From NCBI GenBank assembly GCA_013824755.1, contig PNOJ01000011.1, positions 1 through 45,993 of the forward strand: a DNA stretch of 45,993 nucleotides. The letters are read 5' to 3'. The notes under the pieces are model-generated. The model saw only the letters and a list, made by a program, of their open reading frames with translations. It searched no databases and was not told where the DNA came from. Positions 38,305 to 45,870 of the stretch are shown piece by piece; position 1 is the stretch's first letter; every line of letters begins with the position of its first letter. The stretch is from Gemmatimonas sp. GTDB lineage: Bacteria > Krumholzibacteriota > Krumholzibacteriia > LZORAL124-64-63. The position numbers and the translations under genes are program-made.

Positions 38305-39144
38305 ATGGGAAACGTCATCGCGGTCGTGAACCACAAGGGCGGCACCGGCAAGACCACCACGGCGCTGAACCTGGCCGCCGGCCTGACCCGTTACAGCGAC
38401 ATCACGTCCAGCTGCCTGGTCATCGACATGGACCCCCACGGCTGCGCCTCCTCGTCGCTGCTGGGCAAGATGAACGGCGAGCCGCCGGCGCGCTCGATCT
38501 TCGACGTGCTGCGCCGCGCGATCACGCCCCAGGACGGCATCACCTCGACGGTCTTCGACGAGAACATCGACGTGATCCCGTCCCACCCGTCGCTGGAGAG
38601 CATGGCCCGCACCCAGCTCACCGACCGGCTGATCAAGGTGACCCAGGCGCTGTCCACGTCCTACGGCTGGATCATCATCGACACGCCGCCGAACCTGGGC
38701 ATCCTGACCCAGAACGCCCTGGTCGCCTCCGACTACGCGCTGATCCCGACGCCCTGCACCGGCCTGGCCGTCTCGACCATGCACCAGCTCAGCGCCCTGA
38801 TCGAGCGCATCCAGGAGCGCCAGAACGTCTGGCTGCAGGTGCTCGGCGTGCTGGTGACCATGAAGGACGGGCGGACCGACCTCCACAAGGACGCGCAGAA
38901 GGAGCTGAAGAGCCACTTCAAGGGCGACCTGTTCAAGACCATGATCACCAACAACATCAAGATCGAGGAGGCGCCCTCGGCCTTCAACAGCATCTTCTCC
39001 TACGACTCCGGCTGCCTCGGGGCCTCGCTGTACCGCGACTGGATCAAGGGCGAGCTGATGCGGCGCCACAAGACGCTGGAGAAGAAGCGCAGCGACCGGC
39101 TAGAGCAGATCAACGCGTTGGCCGCGCAGCCGCCGCAACCATGA
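38305..39144 (+). CDS. ParA/MinD-family ATPase (orphan)
   Basis: Protein of 279 residues with the deviant Walker A motif KGGTGKTT at residues 11-18, Walker A' and B elements IDMDPHGCASSSLLG and IIIDTPPNLG, and the late SYDSGCLGASLYRDW. The two extra lysine and DP-H features fit the ParA/Soj branch. No parB, ParB-like DNA-binding gene or parS-like array is next to it, so the cargo is unknown. Orphan ParA proteins position flagella, chemotaxis arrays, carboxysomes or plasmids. ATG 38305 has TTGGGAG upstream. Confidence 0.9.
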   Translation: MGNVIAVVNHKGGTGKTTTALNLAAGLTRYSDITSSCLVIDMDPHGCASSSLLGKMNGEPPARSIFDVLRRAITPQDGITSTVFDENIDVIPSHPSLESMARTQLTDRLIKVTQALSTSYGWIIIDTPPNLGILTQNALVASDYALIPTPCTGLAVSTMHQLSALIERIQERQNVWLQVLGVLVTMKDGRTDLHKDAQKELKSHFKGDLFKTMITNNIKIEEAPSAFNSIFSYDSGCLGASLYRDWIKGELMRRHKTLEKKRSDRLEQINALAAQPPQP

Positions 39145-39169
39145 TTCCGGACCTGGTGCGCGGAGCCGC

Positions 39170-39826
39170 CTAGCGGTCGGCGTCGTTCACGTAGGGGTTC
39201 GAACGCCGCTCGCGGCCCACCGTCGTGTCGGGACCGTGCCCCGGATGGAGCACGGTCTCGTCGTTCAGGGTGTAGACCTCGCGACGGATGCTGCGCTCCA
39301 GCACGCTGAAATCCCCGCCCGGCAGATCCGTCCTACCCACCGAGCCGGCGAAGATCACGTCGCCGACCAGGGCGTGCCCCTCCCAGACGAACAGGACGTG
39401 GCCGCGGCTGTGGCCGGGCGCGTGGGCGATCCGCAGGCGGCCGCCCCCGAACGGCAGCTCGCCGTCCGGCAGCGGCGCGCAGCGCGGCGCCCGCACCGGC
39501 GGGAACCCGTAGGCGGCGCGGCTGGCGGCGAGGCCGGCGATCAGGGCCGCCTCGTCGGGGTGGTGCAGCAGCGGCAGGTCCCAGACCGCCTGGACCGCGG
39601 CCGCGGCCGAGATGTGGTCGAAGTGGCCGTGCGTGCAGGCCAGGGCGACCAGCCGGCAGCCGCTGTCCGCCACGGCGTCCAGCAGGTCGTCGGGGTCGTC
39701 GCCCGGATCGATCAGCACGGCCTCGGCGGCGCCGGGCGCGATCAGCAGCTGGGCGTTCATCTGCAGGGGGCCGACCACCAGGGTCTCGAGGCGCCAGTCG
39801 GCCGGCGGGCCGGCGGGGTGGGTCAT
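39170..39826 (-). CDS. metallo-beta-lactamase-fold hydrolase (glyoxalase II-like)
   Basis: Protein of 218 residues. The metal-binding HxHxDH motif is H66-H68-D70-H71 in CTHGHFDH. A further histidine is in APGHSRGHV, and GDVIFAGSVGRTDLPGG with HPGHGPDTTVG completes the glyoxalase II/YcbL-like pattern. These enzymes hydrolyse thioesters such as lactoylglutathione or lactoylbacillithiol; the real substrate here is unknown. ATG 39826 has AAGGAC upstream on the minus strand. It is downstream of inositol-phosphate synthase with an inverted repeat between them. Confidence 0.9.
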   Translation of the reverse strand: MTHPAGPPADWRLETLVVGPLQMNAQLLIAPGAAEAVLIDPGDDPDDLLDAVADSGCRLVALACTHGHFDHISAAAAVQAVWDLPLLHHPDEAALIAGLAASRAAYGFPPVRAPRCAPLPDGELPFGGGRLRIAHAPGHSRGHVLFVWEGHALVGDVIFAGSVGRTDLPGGDFSVLERSIRREVYTLNDETVLHPGHGPDTTVGRERRSNPYVNDADR

Positions 39827-39852
39827 GCCGGGGTCCTTTCCGGAAGCGGGGA

Positions 39853-39874
39853 GGGCCGGCCTCGCGGCCGGCCC
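39853..39874. repeat. inverted repeat between ino1 and the hydrolase gene
   Basis: GGGCCGGCC (39853-39861), TCGC, GGCCGGCCC (39866-39874): a perfect 9 bp stem with a 4-base loop. No T run follows in either direction, so it is more likely an mRNA processing or stability hairpin than an intrinsic terminator. Confidence 0.55.
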
Positions 39875-39905
39875 CCGTGGTCGTCGTCGTCGTCGGACGT
39901 CGCGG

Positions 39906-41240
39906 TCAGCGATCGTCCTGGGACAGGTCTTCGTAGTACTCGCGCCCGAGGTGGGTGACGAGCTCTTCGCCCATCATCCAGCGCAGCGTGTTCTTCATCT
40001 TCTTCTGCTGGATGAAGAGGTCGTGCTCGGGGTAGAGGCCCTGCGGCGTGACCGGGCTCTTCAGGTAGAACGACAGCCACTCCTGGATCCCGCCGAGGCC
40101 GGCCCGCTTGGACAGGTCCAGGAACAGGGCGAGGTCCAGCACGATCGGCGCGGCCAGGATCGAGTCGCGGCAGAGGAAGTCGACCTTGATCTGCATGGGC
40201 AGGCCCATCCAGCCGAAGATGTCGATGTTGTCCCAGCCCTCTTTGTTGTCGCCGCGCGGCGGGTAGTAGTTGATCCGCACCTTGTGGAAGAGGTTGCCGT
40301 AGAGGTCCGGGTACAGCTCGGGCTGCAGGATGGTGTCCAGCACGCTGAGCTTGGACTCCTCCTTGGTCTTGAAGCTGCCGGGATCGTCCAGGACCTCGCC
40401 GTCGCGGTTGCCCAGGATGTTGGTCGAGAACCAGCCGCTGACGCCCAGCAGGCGGGCCTTGAAGGCCGGCGCGAGGACGGTCTTGATCAGGGTCTGGCCC
40501 GTCTTGAAGTCCTTGCCGCAGGTCGGGGAGCCGGTCTGCTTGGACAGCGCCTCGAGGGCGGGGATGTCCGCGCTGAGGTTGGGCGCGCCGTTGGCGTAGG
40601 GGATGCCCAGCTTGATCGCGGCGTACGCGTAGATCATGCTCGGGGCGATGTCGGGGTGGTTGCTGCGCAGGCCGGCCTCGAAGGACTCGACCGTCTGGTG
40701 GACGTCGGAGGGCTTCAGGAAGATCTCCGTCGAGCCGCACCAGACCATGACCAGGCGCGAGCAGCCGTTGTCCTTCTGGAAGGCCTTCATGTCGGCGATG
40801 AGCTGCTCGGCGAGGTCCATCTTGGTGGCGCCCTTCTTCACGAAGGTGCCGTGCAGCTTCTTGACGTAGAAATTATCGAACACCGCGGGCATGGGGCGGA
40901 TGGCGTCCAGCTCGTCCTTCAGCTCGTTGAGCAGGTCCATCGGCAGCACGCCGGCCTTGACGGCGGCCTCGTAGACCGAGTCCTCGAAGATGTCCCAGCC
41001 GCCGAAGACGATGTCGTCCAGGCGGGTCAGCGGGACGAAATCCTTGACCAGGGGCTGACGGTTGTCGGTGCGCTTGCCCAGGCGGATGTGGCCCATCTGG
41101 GTGATGCTGCCGATGGGCAGCCGGATGCCACGGCGCGACGCGATGACGCCGGCCATGAAGGTCGATGACACGGCCCCCATGCCTGGCGTCAGGATCCCGA
41201 GTTTCCCGTCCGCAGGCTTGATCTTCAGGCCTGTTGTCAT
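39906..41240 (-). CDS. ino1: myo-inositol-1-phosphate synthase (inositol-3-phosphate synthase)
   Basis: Protein of 444 residues. It isomerises glucose 6-phosphate to inositol 3-phosphate with NAD+. The N terminus LGILTPGMGAVSSTFMAGV is the dinucleotide-binding loop. GSPTCGKDFKTGQTLIKT, LLGVSGWFSTNILGN and the lysine-rich catalytic KEESKLSVLD are family signatures. The enzyme makes the precursor for inositol lipids, mycothiol-like thiols and di-inositol-phosphate osmolytes. ATG 41240 has GAGAGGAGC upstream on the minus strand. The C terminus ends in an acidic tail next to a GTC repeat. Confidence 0.93.
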   Translation of the reverse strand: MTTGLKIKPADGKLGILTPGMGAVSSTFMAGVIASRRGIRLPIGSITQMGHIRLGKRTDNRQPLVKDFVPLTRLDDIVFGGWDIFEDSVYEAAVKAGVLPMDLLNELKDELDAIRPMPAVFDNFYVKKLHGTFVKKGATKMDLAEQLIADMKAFQKDNGCSRLVMVWCGSTEIFLKPSDVHQTVESFEAGLRSNHPDIAPSMIYAYAAIKLGIPYANGAPNLSADIPALEALSKQTGSPTCGKDFKTGQTLIKTVLAPAFKARLLGVSGWFSTNILGNRDGEVLDDPGSFKTKEESKLSVLDTILQPELYPDLYGNLFHKVRINYYPPRGDNKEGWDNIDIFGWMGLPMQIKVDFLCRDSILAAPIVLDLALFLDLSKRAGLGGIQEWLSFYLKSPVTPQGLYPEHDLFIQQKKMKNTLRWMMGEELVTHLGREYYEDLSQDDR

Positions 41241-41291
41241 GAAGAAGCTCCTCTCATTTCACGCGGTCGTTATCCTCAGACTTGGCGCCCG

Positions 41292-41320
41292 ATCTTAGGA
41301 GCAAGGGGCGCGGAAAGCAA
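41292..41320 (-). promoter_or_regulatory. candidate promoter for ino1
   Basis: On the minus strand, TTGCTT (plus 41315-41320), 17 bases, then TAAGAT (plus 41292-41297), leading into the ino1 start at 41240. Matches are 3 and 4 of 6. Confidence 0.4.
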
Positions 41321-41502
41321 CGGGGAACCACGCCGCGGCATCATCCTTGCCAAGGGCCTGGCGGCGGGCTCGCAACCCCCGGGAAATAACCCGCATCTGC
41401 CGCCCATGCAAGGTCTTTCTCCGGCGGGATCCGGCAGGATCTTGCTAGGAGAACGCGCAGACGCCGATTATCTTACCGCTGCTGGTTGCGGGACACTAAA
41501 TG

Positions 41503-41511
41503 TGATATGAT
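41503..41511 (+). promoter_or_regulatory. extended -10 promoter for the DegT-sugar transferase locus
   Basis: TGA-TATGAT at 41503-41511 gives an extended -10 element in a local AT-rich patch; the -35 region is poor (TGGTTG 17 bases upstream). Transcription would start near 41518, giving a leader of about 74 bases. Confidence 0.5.
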
Positions 41512-41591
41512 TAACACCCGTGGTCCAAGTCCATGGATCCGCAACCGGTGCAAGAAGCGTCTCGGACGCGGCCAACCTCAAGGAGCCCCAC

Positions 41592-42683
41592 ATGACGACC
41601 CCGAAGCCCATCCCGTACCTCGACCTCAAGGCCCAGGTCGCCCCGATCCGGCACGACATCGACGCGGCGATCGCCGACGTGGTCGACAACACGGCTTTCA
41701 TCCTCGGGGACCGTCTCGAACGCTTCGAAAAGCACTTCGCCGCCTTCTGCGGCGCCCCGCACGCCATCGGCGTGGACTCCGGCACCCAGGCCCTGCACCT
41801 GGTCCTGAGGGCCCTGGGCATCGGCGCGGGGGACGAGGTCATCACCGTCCCGAACACCTTCATCGCCACCGTCGAGGCGATCGTCTACACCGGCGCGACG
41901 CCGGTCTTCGTGGACGTTGACCCGGTGACCTGGATGATGGACCCCGAGAAGCTCGAGCGCGCGATCACGCGGCGCACCAAGGCCATCATGCCGGTGCACC
42001 TCTTCGGCCACCTGGCGCCGATGGACGAGATCCGGGCCGTGGCCGGCGACCTGCCCATCATCGAGGACTCCTGCCAGGCCCACGGCGCCCTGTACAAGGG
42101 CAAGCGCGCGGGCACCATCGGGATCGCCTCGGCCTTCAGCTTCTACCCCGGCAAGAATCTGGGCGGGTTCGGGGACGGCGGCGCCACGGTCACCGCCGAC
42201 GAGCGCATCGACGCCGTCCTGCGCAGCCTGCGCCACCACGGCCAGGGCACCAAGAACCTGCACGACTCGGTGGGGTACACCGGCCGCCTCGACACCCTGC
42301 AGGCCGTCATCCTGGACACGAAGCTGCCCCACCTCGAGGGCTGGAACGCCCGCCGCCGGGAGGTCGCCGGCTGGTACCGCAGCCGGCTGGAGGGCCGCTA
42401 CCGGATGCCCGAGCCGCTGCCCGGGACGACCCCGGTGCACCACATCTTCCCGATCCAGAGCCCGGACCCCGAGGGCTTGATCGCCCGCCTGCGCGAGCAG
42501 GGCATCTCCTGCGGGCGCCACTACCCGGTGCCCTGCCACCGCCAGCCCGCCCTGGCCGGTTTCGTGCCCGTGGACGCCTCTTTCCCGGTTTCCGAGGACC
42601 TCTGCGAGCACATCGTGTCCCTGCCGATGTATGCGGAAATGACAAAAGAGATGGTGGACAGGGTCTGCGACCATCTGCTATAA
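41592..42683 (+). CDS. DegT/DnrJ/EryC1/StrS sugar aminotransferase
   Basis: Protein of 363 residues. The PLP lysine is K188 in SFYPGKNLGGFGDGG. Further family marks are VDSGTQALHLVLRALG (PLP phosphate), PNTFIATVEAIVYTGATPVFVD, and IEDSCQAHGALYKGK. These enzymes aminate a keto-nucleotide sugar for surface glycans; WlbE/WbpE-like 3-amino transferases are the closest by pattern. With the Gfo/Idh gene two genes downstream it could make an amino sugar such as a diacetamido-uronic acid, an inference from context. ATG 41592 has CAAGGAG upstream. The last codons overlap the next promoter. Confidence 0.92.
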   Translation: MTTPKPIPYLDLKAQVAPIRHDIDAAIADVVDNTAFILGDRLERFEKHFAAFCGAPHAIGVDSGTQALHLVLRALGIGAGDEVITVPNTFIATVEAIVYTGATPVFVDVDPVTWMMDPEKLERAITRRTKAIMPVHLFGHLAPMDEIRAVAGDLPIIEDSCQAHGALYKGKRAGTIGIASAFSFYPGKNLGGFGDGGATVTADERIDAVLRSLRHHGQGTKNLHDSVGYTGRLDTLQAVILDTKLPHLEGWNARRREVAGWYRSRLEGRYRMPEPLPGTTPVHHIFPIQSPDPEGLIARLREQGISCGRHYPVPCHRQPALAGFVPVDASFPVSEDLCEHIVSLPMYAEMTKEMVDRVCDHLL

Positions 42684-42684
42684 T
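42655..42684 (+). promoter_or_regulatory. sigma-70-type promoter for the sugar transferase gene
   Basis: TGGACA at 42655-42660, 18 bases, then a perfect TATAAT at 42679-42684. The DegT stop TAA (42681-42683) lies inside the -10 box. Expected start near 42691, giving a leader of about 130 bases to the ATG at 42822. Confidence 0.75.
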
Positions 42685-42719
42685 GCTTGCAGGTTCGTGG
42701 AGTTTTTCGGGGATTCATG

Positions 42720-42740
42720 CCGCGACCTTCAGAGTCGCGG
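42720..42740 (+). promoter_or_regulatory. hairpin in the sugar transferase leader
   Basis: CCGCGAC (42720-42726), loop CTTCAGA, GTCGCGG (42734-42740): a perfect 7 bp stem in the predicted 5' leader, about 80 bases before the start codon. It does not match a riboswitch consensus that I can recall, but the leader is long for this genome. Confidence 0.5.
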
Positions 42741-42821
42741 GGCAGAAAGGGGATCCATGGCCCGAAGCTAACGCGTTTCCGAGATTCGCACCTTGCTAGC
42801 CCTGCATGGGGAGAAAACACC

Positions 42822-43544
42822 ATGAAGGAAGACGCGGTGGCTTATTCGGCTGTGGTCGAGGATGTCCTCCCTGCCGCACCGACCCTGTACCTCGTCGCGG
42901 ACACCTCCCGCCTGAACGGCTGGGGGGGAACAGCCAAGCGCGCACTGGACATCATCCTGGCCGGCGGGGCCGTCCTGCTGCTTGCGCCTCTATTGCTGCT
43001 GCTTTCCTTCCTGGTGAAGCGCTCGAGCCCCGGTCCCGTCTTCTTCGTCCAGGAGCGGATCGGCAAGAACAGCCAGCCCTTCCCGTTCTACAAATTCCGC
43101 ACCATGGTCCACAAGAGCGACGACGCCATCCACCGGCAGTTCGCGGCGATGTTCATCAACGGCGGCTCCCAGCATTCCTCGACCGACAAGGTCTACAAGC
43201 TGACCGAGGACCCGCGCGTGACCGGGATCGGCCGCTGGCTGCGCAAGACCTCGCTGGACGAGCTGCCCCAGCTGTTCAACATCCTGCGCGGGGAGATGTC
43301 GCTGGTCGGGCCGCGGCCGCCGATCGCCTACGAGCTGGACCTCTACCAGCCCTGGCACCACGAGCGCCTGCGCATCACTCCGGGCCTGACCGGGCTGTGG
43401 CAGGTGAGCGGGCGCAGCAACGTCCCCTTCGAGGAGATGGTCCGCCTGGACATCCACTACATCAATTCCTGGTCATTGGGGCAGGACCTGCGCATCATGT
43501 TCAAGACCGTGCCGGTGGTCCTGCGCGGCACCGGCGGCTACTGA
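42822..43544 (+). CDS. undecaprenyl-phosphate sugar-1-phosphate transferase (bacterial sugar transferase family)
   Basis: Protein of 240 residues. One transmembrane/hairpin segment at about residues 42-64 (IILAGGAVLLLAPLLLLLSF) is followed by the catalytic domain (KRSSPGPVFFVQERIG, FPFYKFRTM, LRKTSLDELPQLFNIL, MSLVGPRPP, PGLTGLWQVSGRS) of PF02397. It starts glycan assembly by moving a sugar-1-phosphate onto undecaprenyl phosphate at the inner membrane. It lacks the N-terminal multi-helix domain of full-length WbaP/WcaJ enzymes, as in the short PglC form. ATG 42822 has GGGGAGAAAAC upstream. Longer in-frame starts at 42687 and 42717 fall at or after the promoter and would translate the leader. 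Confidence 0.92.
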   Translation: MKEDAVAYSAVVEDVLPAAPTLYLVADTSRLNGWGGTAKRALDIILAGGAVLLLAPLLLLLSFLVKRSSPGPVFFVQERIGKNSQPFPFYKFRTMVHKSDDAIHRQFAAMFINGGSQHSSTDKVYKLTEDPRVTGIGRWLRKTSLDELPQLFNILRGEMSLVGPRPPIAYELDLYQPWHHERLRITPGLTGLWQVSGRSNVPFEEMVRLDIHYINSWSLGQDLRIMFKTVPVVLRGTGGY

Positions 43545-43595
43545 GCCGGCGGAATAGGCCTCAAGTCCCGCCGCCGCAGAACGATGCATCCCCTG

Positions 43596-43625
43596 GGCCG
43601 GCTCGTGCACCAGCACCGGCCGGCC
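43596..43625 (+). promoter_or_regulatory. imperfect hairpin between the sugar transferase and oxidoreductase genes
   Basis: GGCCGG (43596-43601) pairs with CCGGCC (43620-43625), and inside GTGC-acca-GCAC (43605-43616) pairs too, with a 3/3 internal loop. It lies in a 133-base gap with no other gene. There is no T tract, so I only note it as a possible processing or attenuation element. Confidence 0.45.
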
Positions 43626-43677
43626 TTCCCATGTCAGATCGCCCGGACTGGAGACGTCGACACCAAAGGAGCTGGTC

Positions 43678-44706
43678 ATGCTGAAGATGGCAGCCATCGG
43701 CTGCGGCTACTGGGGCCCCAACCTCATCCGGAACTTCCACAACCATCCGGACGTCGAGCTGTCCCATATCTGCGACCTCGACGCGAAGCGCCGCGCCCAC
43801 ATGGCCTCGCTCTACCCGGCCGCCGACGTCGGCGACGACGTGGGCCGGATCCTCGGCAACCCCGCCATCGGCGCCGTGGTGGTGGCGACCCCGGTCAGCA
43901 CCCACTTCCCCCTGGGCAAGGCCGTGCTGGAGAGCGGGAAGCACCTGTTCATCGAGAAGCCGATGGCCGCCAGCGCCGACGAGTGCCGCCAGCTCTGCGC
44001 CATCGCCAAGGCCCGCAACCTGCAGATCATGGTGGGCCACACGTTCCTGTTCGTGCCCGCGGTGCGCATGATCAAGGAGCTGATCGAGTCCGGCGAGCTG
44101 GGCGACATCTACTACGTGAAGATCCGCCGTCTGAACCTGGGCATCTTCCAGAAGGACGCCAACGTCGTCTGGGACCTGGTGCCCCACGACGTGGCGATGC
44201 TCAACTACCTGTTCGACGCCGTCCCGGAGCGGGTCAGCGCCTCGGGCCACTGCTACGTCCAGACGGACAAGCAGCTCGAGGACGTGGCCTTCGTCTCGCT
44301 GTGGTACCCCGGCGGACGGGTCGCCCACCTGCACGTCAGCTGGCTGGACCCCAACAAGGTGCGCGAAGCGACCTTCGTTGGCAGCCGCAAGATGGTGGTC
44401 TATGATGACGTCGCGATGACGGACAAGATCCGCATCTACGACAAGGGCGTCGACGTCATGCCGCACTACGACGGGTTCGACGGGTTCCACCTGGCGTACC
44501 GGCACGGGGACATCCTGATCCCGAAGATCGACCAGGCCGAGCCGCTGAAGGTCGAGACGTCGCACTTCGTGGACTGCGTGCTGGGGCGCGCGGCGCCGGT
44601 CAGCGACGGGTACCTGGGCCTGCAGGTGGTCGAGGTGCTGGAGAAGGCCTGCCTCTCCATCCGCGAGAACGGCGCGCCGCAGGACCTGGTCTTCCAGAAC
44701 GCGTAG
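43678..44706 (+). CDS. Gfo/Idh/MocA-family oxidoreductase
   Basis: Protein of 342 residues. The N-terminal Rossmann domain has AAIGCGYWGPNLIRNF and IEKPMAAS, with the catalytic lysine of the EKP motif. The C-terminal substrate domain has NLGIFQKDANVVWDLVPHDV, where H may serve as catalytic base. Next to a DegT aminotransferase it resembles WlbA/WbpB, which oxidises a UDP-GlcNAc-uronic acid at C3 to supply the 3-keto substrate for amination; the exact substrate is inferred. ATG 43678 has CAAAGGAGC upstream. Confidence 0.9.
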   Translation: MLKMAAIGCGYWGPNLIRNFHNHPDVELSHICDLDAKRRAHMASLYPAADVGDDVGRILGNPAIGAVVVATPVSTHFPLGKAVLESGKHLFIEKPMAASADECRQLCAIAKARNLQIMVGHTFLFVPAVRMIKELIESGELGDIYYVKIRRLNLGIFQKDANVVWDLVPHDVAMLNYLFDAVPERVSASGHCYVQTDKQLEDVAFVSLWYPGGRVAHLHVSWLDPNKVREATFVGSRKMVVYDDVAMTDKIRIYDKGVDVMPHYDGFDGFHLAYRHGDILIPKIDQAEPLKVETSHFVDCVLGRAAPVSDGYLGLQVVEVLEKACLSIRENGAPQDLVFQNA

Positions 44707-44730
44707 GCCGCGGCCGCGCGGGGGAGTGCC

Positions 44731-45870
44731 GTGAGCGAAGCGCCCATCCGCGTGGCGATGATCGGCCAGAAGGGCTATCCCCCCGTCCACGGCGGGATCG
44801 AGAAGCACGTCGCGGAGCTGGCCGCCAGGCTGGCTCCGCGCGGCGTCGAGATCACCATCTACAGCCGCCCCCACTACAGCGACGCCGACGGCCCCACCGC
44901 CATGCCCGGGGTCACGGTGCGCCGCCTGCCCAGCGTGCCGACCAAGCACCTCGACGCCATCACCCACACGCTGGTCGCCACCGCGGACGCGGTGCGCCAC
45001 GGCTTCGACATCGTCCACTACCACGCCCAGGGCCCCGCGCTGCTGTCGGGCGTGCCGCGCTGGCTGCGGCGCGGCCGCACGGTGGTCACCGTCCACGGGC
45101 TGGACTGGCAGCGGGACAAGTGGGGGCCGCTGGCGGCCGCGGTGCTGCGGGGCGGGGAGGGGGCCTCGGCACGGTTCCCGGACGGGCTGATCGTGGTGTC
45201 GCAGGCGCTGCGGCAGCACTACGCGGCGCGGCACGGGGCTGCGGCGGTCTGCATCCCCAACGGGATCGGGGAGCCGGTGCGGCGGCCGCGGCAGGAGCTG
45301 GACCGGATCGGGCTGGCCGACGGGTTCGTGCTGTTCGTGGGGCGGTTCGTGCCGGAGAAGGGGTGCCACCTGCTGCTGGAGGCCTACGGGAAGCTGCCGG
45401 CGGAGCTGCGTGCCAAGCACCGGCTGGTCATGGCGGGGGGGTCGGGGTTCACCGACGGCTACGCGGCGGGGCTGCGGGCGGCGGCGCCGGAGGAGGTGCT
45501 GTTCCCGGGGTACGTCCATGGGCGGCTGCTGGAGGAGCTTTACAGCCACGCGGCGCTGGTGGTGCTGCCCTCCACGCTCGAGGGGCTGTCGATCGCGCTG
45601 CTGGAGGGGATGAGCTACGGGCGGTGCTGCCTGGTGAGCGACATCGCGCCCAACCTGGAGGTGTCCGGGGGGTGCGCGCCGGCATTCGCGAGCGGGGATG
45701 CCGGGGCGCTGGGGGCGGCGATGGAGGGGCTGCTGGGGGATCCGGCGGCCCGGGAGCGGCACGGGGAGGCTTCGCGGCGGCGGGTGCTGGCGACGTATTC
45801 CTGGGAGAATGCCGCGGTGGACACGCTGGCCCTGTACCGGCGGGTGCTGGGGTGCGAAAAATCGGTTTGA
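44731..45870 (+). CDS. GT4-family glycosyltransferase
   Basis: GT-B glycosyltransferase of 379 residues. The N-terminal acceptor domain has QKGYPPVHGGIEKHVAELA and VVTVHGLDWQRDKW; the C-terminal donor domain has LFVGRFVPEKGCHLLLEA and the E-x7-E motif E284/E292 (EGLSIALLE). It probably adds a sugar to the lipid-linked glycan started by the sugar transferase. The start is GTG 44731 with GGGGAG upstream. Codon third positions change sharply from C to G at about base 45095-45130 (residue about 125) and stay so to the end (see findings). The stop lies inside the tRNA promoter. Confidence 0.92.
   Translation: MSEAPIRVAMIGQKGYPPVHGGIEKHVAELAARLAPRGVEITIYSRPHYSDADGPTAMPGVTVRRLPSVPTKHLDAITHTLVATADAVRHGFDIVHYHAQGPALLSGVPRWLRRGRTVVTVHGLDWQRDKWGPLAAAVLRGGEGASARFPDGLIVVSQALRQHYAARHGAAAVCIPNGIGEPVRRPRQELDRIGLADGFVLFVGRFVPEKGCHLLLEAYGKLPAELRAKHRLVMAGGSGFTDGYAAGLRAAAPEEVLFPGYVHGRLLEELYSHAALVVLPSTLEGLSIALLEGMSYGRCCLVSDIAPNLEVSGGCAPAFASGDAGALGAAMEGLLGDPAARERHGEASRRRVLATYSWENAAVDTLALYRRVLGCEKSV

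Larger units (their letters stand above)
41241..41591. other. 351-base divergent intergenic region between ino1 and the glycan locus
   Basis: No gene is visible here. It holds the ino1 promoter on the minus strand near 41292-41320, an extended -10 promoter for the glycan locus near 41503-41511, and AT-rich sequence around 41465-41520. The middle (41340-41460) has short GC-rich imperfect repeats (CCGGCGGGATCCGGCAGGATC) but nothing I can assign. No small open frame has a ribosome-binding site and recognisable product. Confidence 0.6.

Noticed and set aside
42687-42821. N-terminal extension of the sugar transferase
   Set aside because: The sequence lies in the predicted 5' leader with its hairpin and shows no conserved residues; ATG 42822 has its own GGGGAG.
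42691-42821. Cyclic-di-GMP or other known riboswitch in the sugar transferase leader
   Set aside because: I could not align the conserved core of GEMM-I, GEMM-II or JUMPstart/ops; only a simple hairpin is evident.
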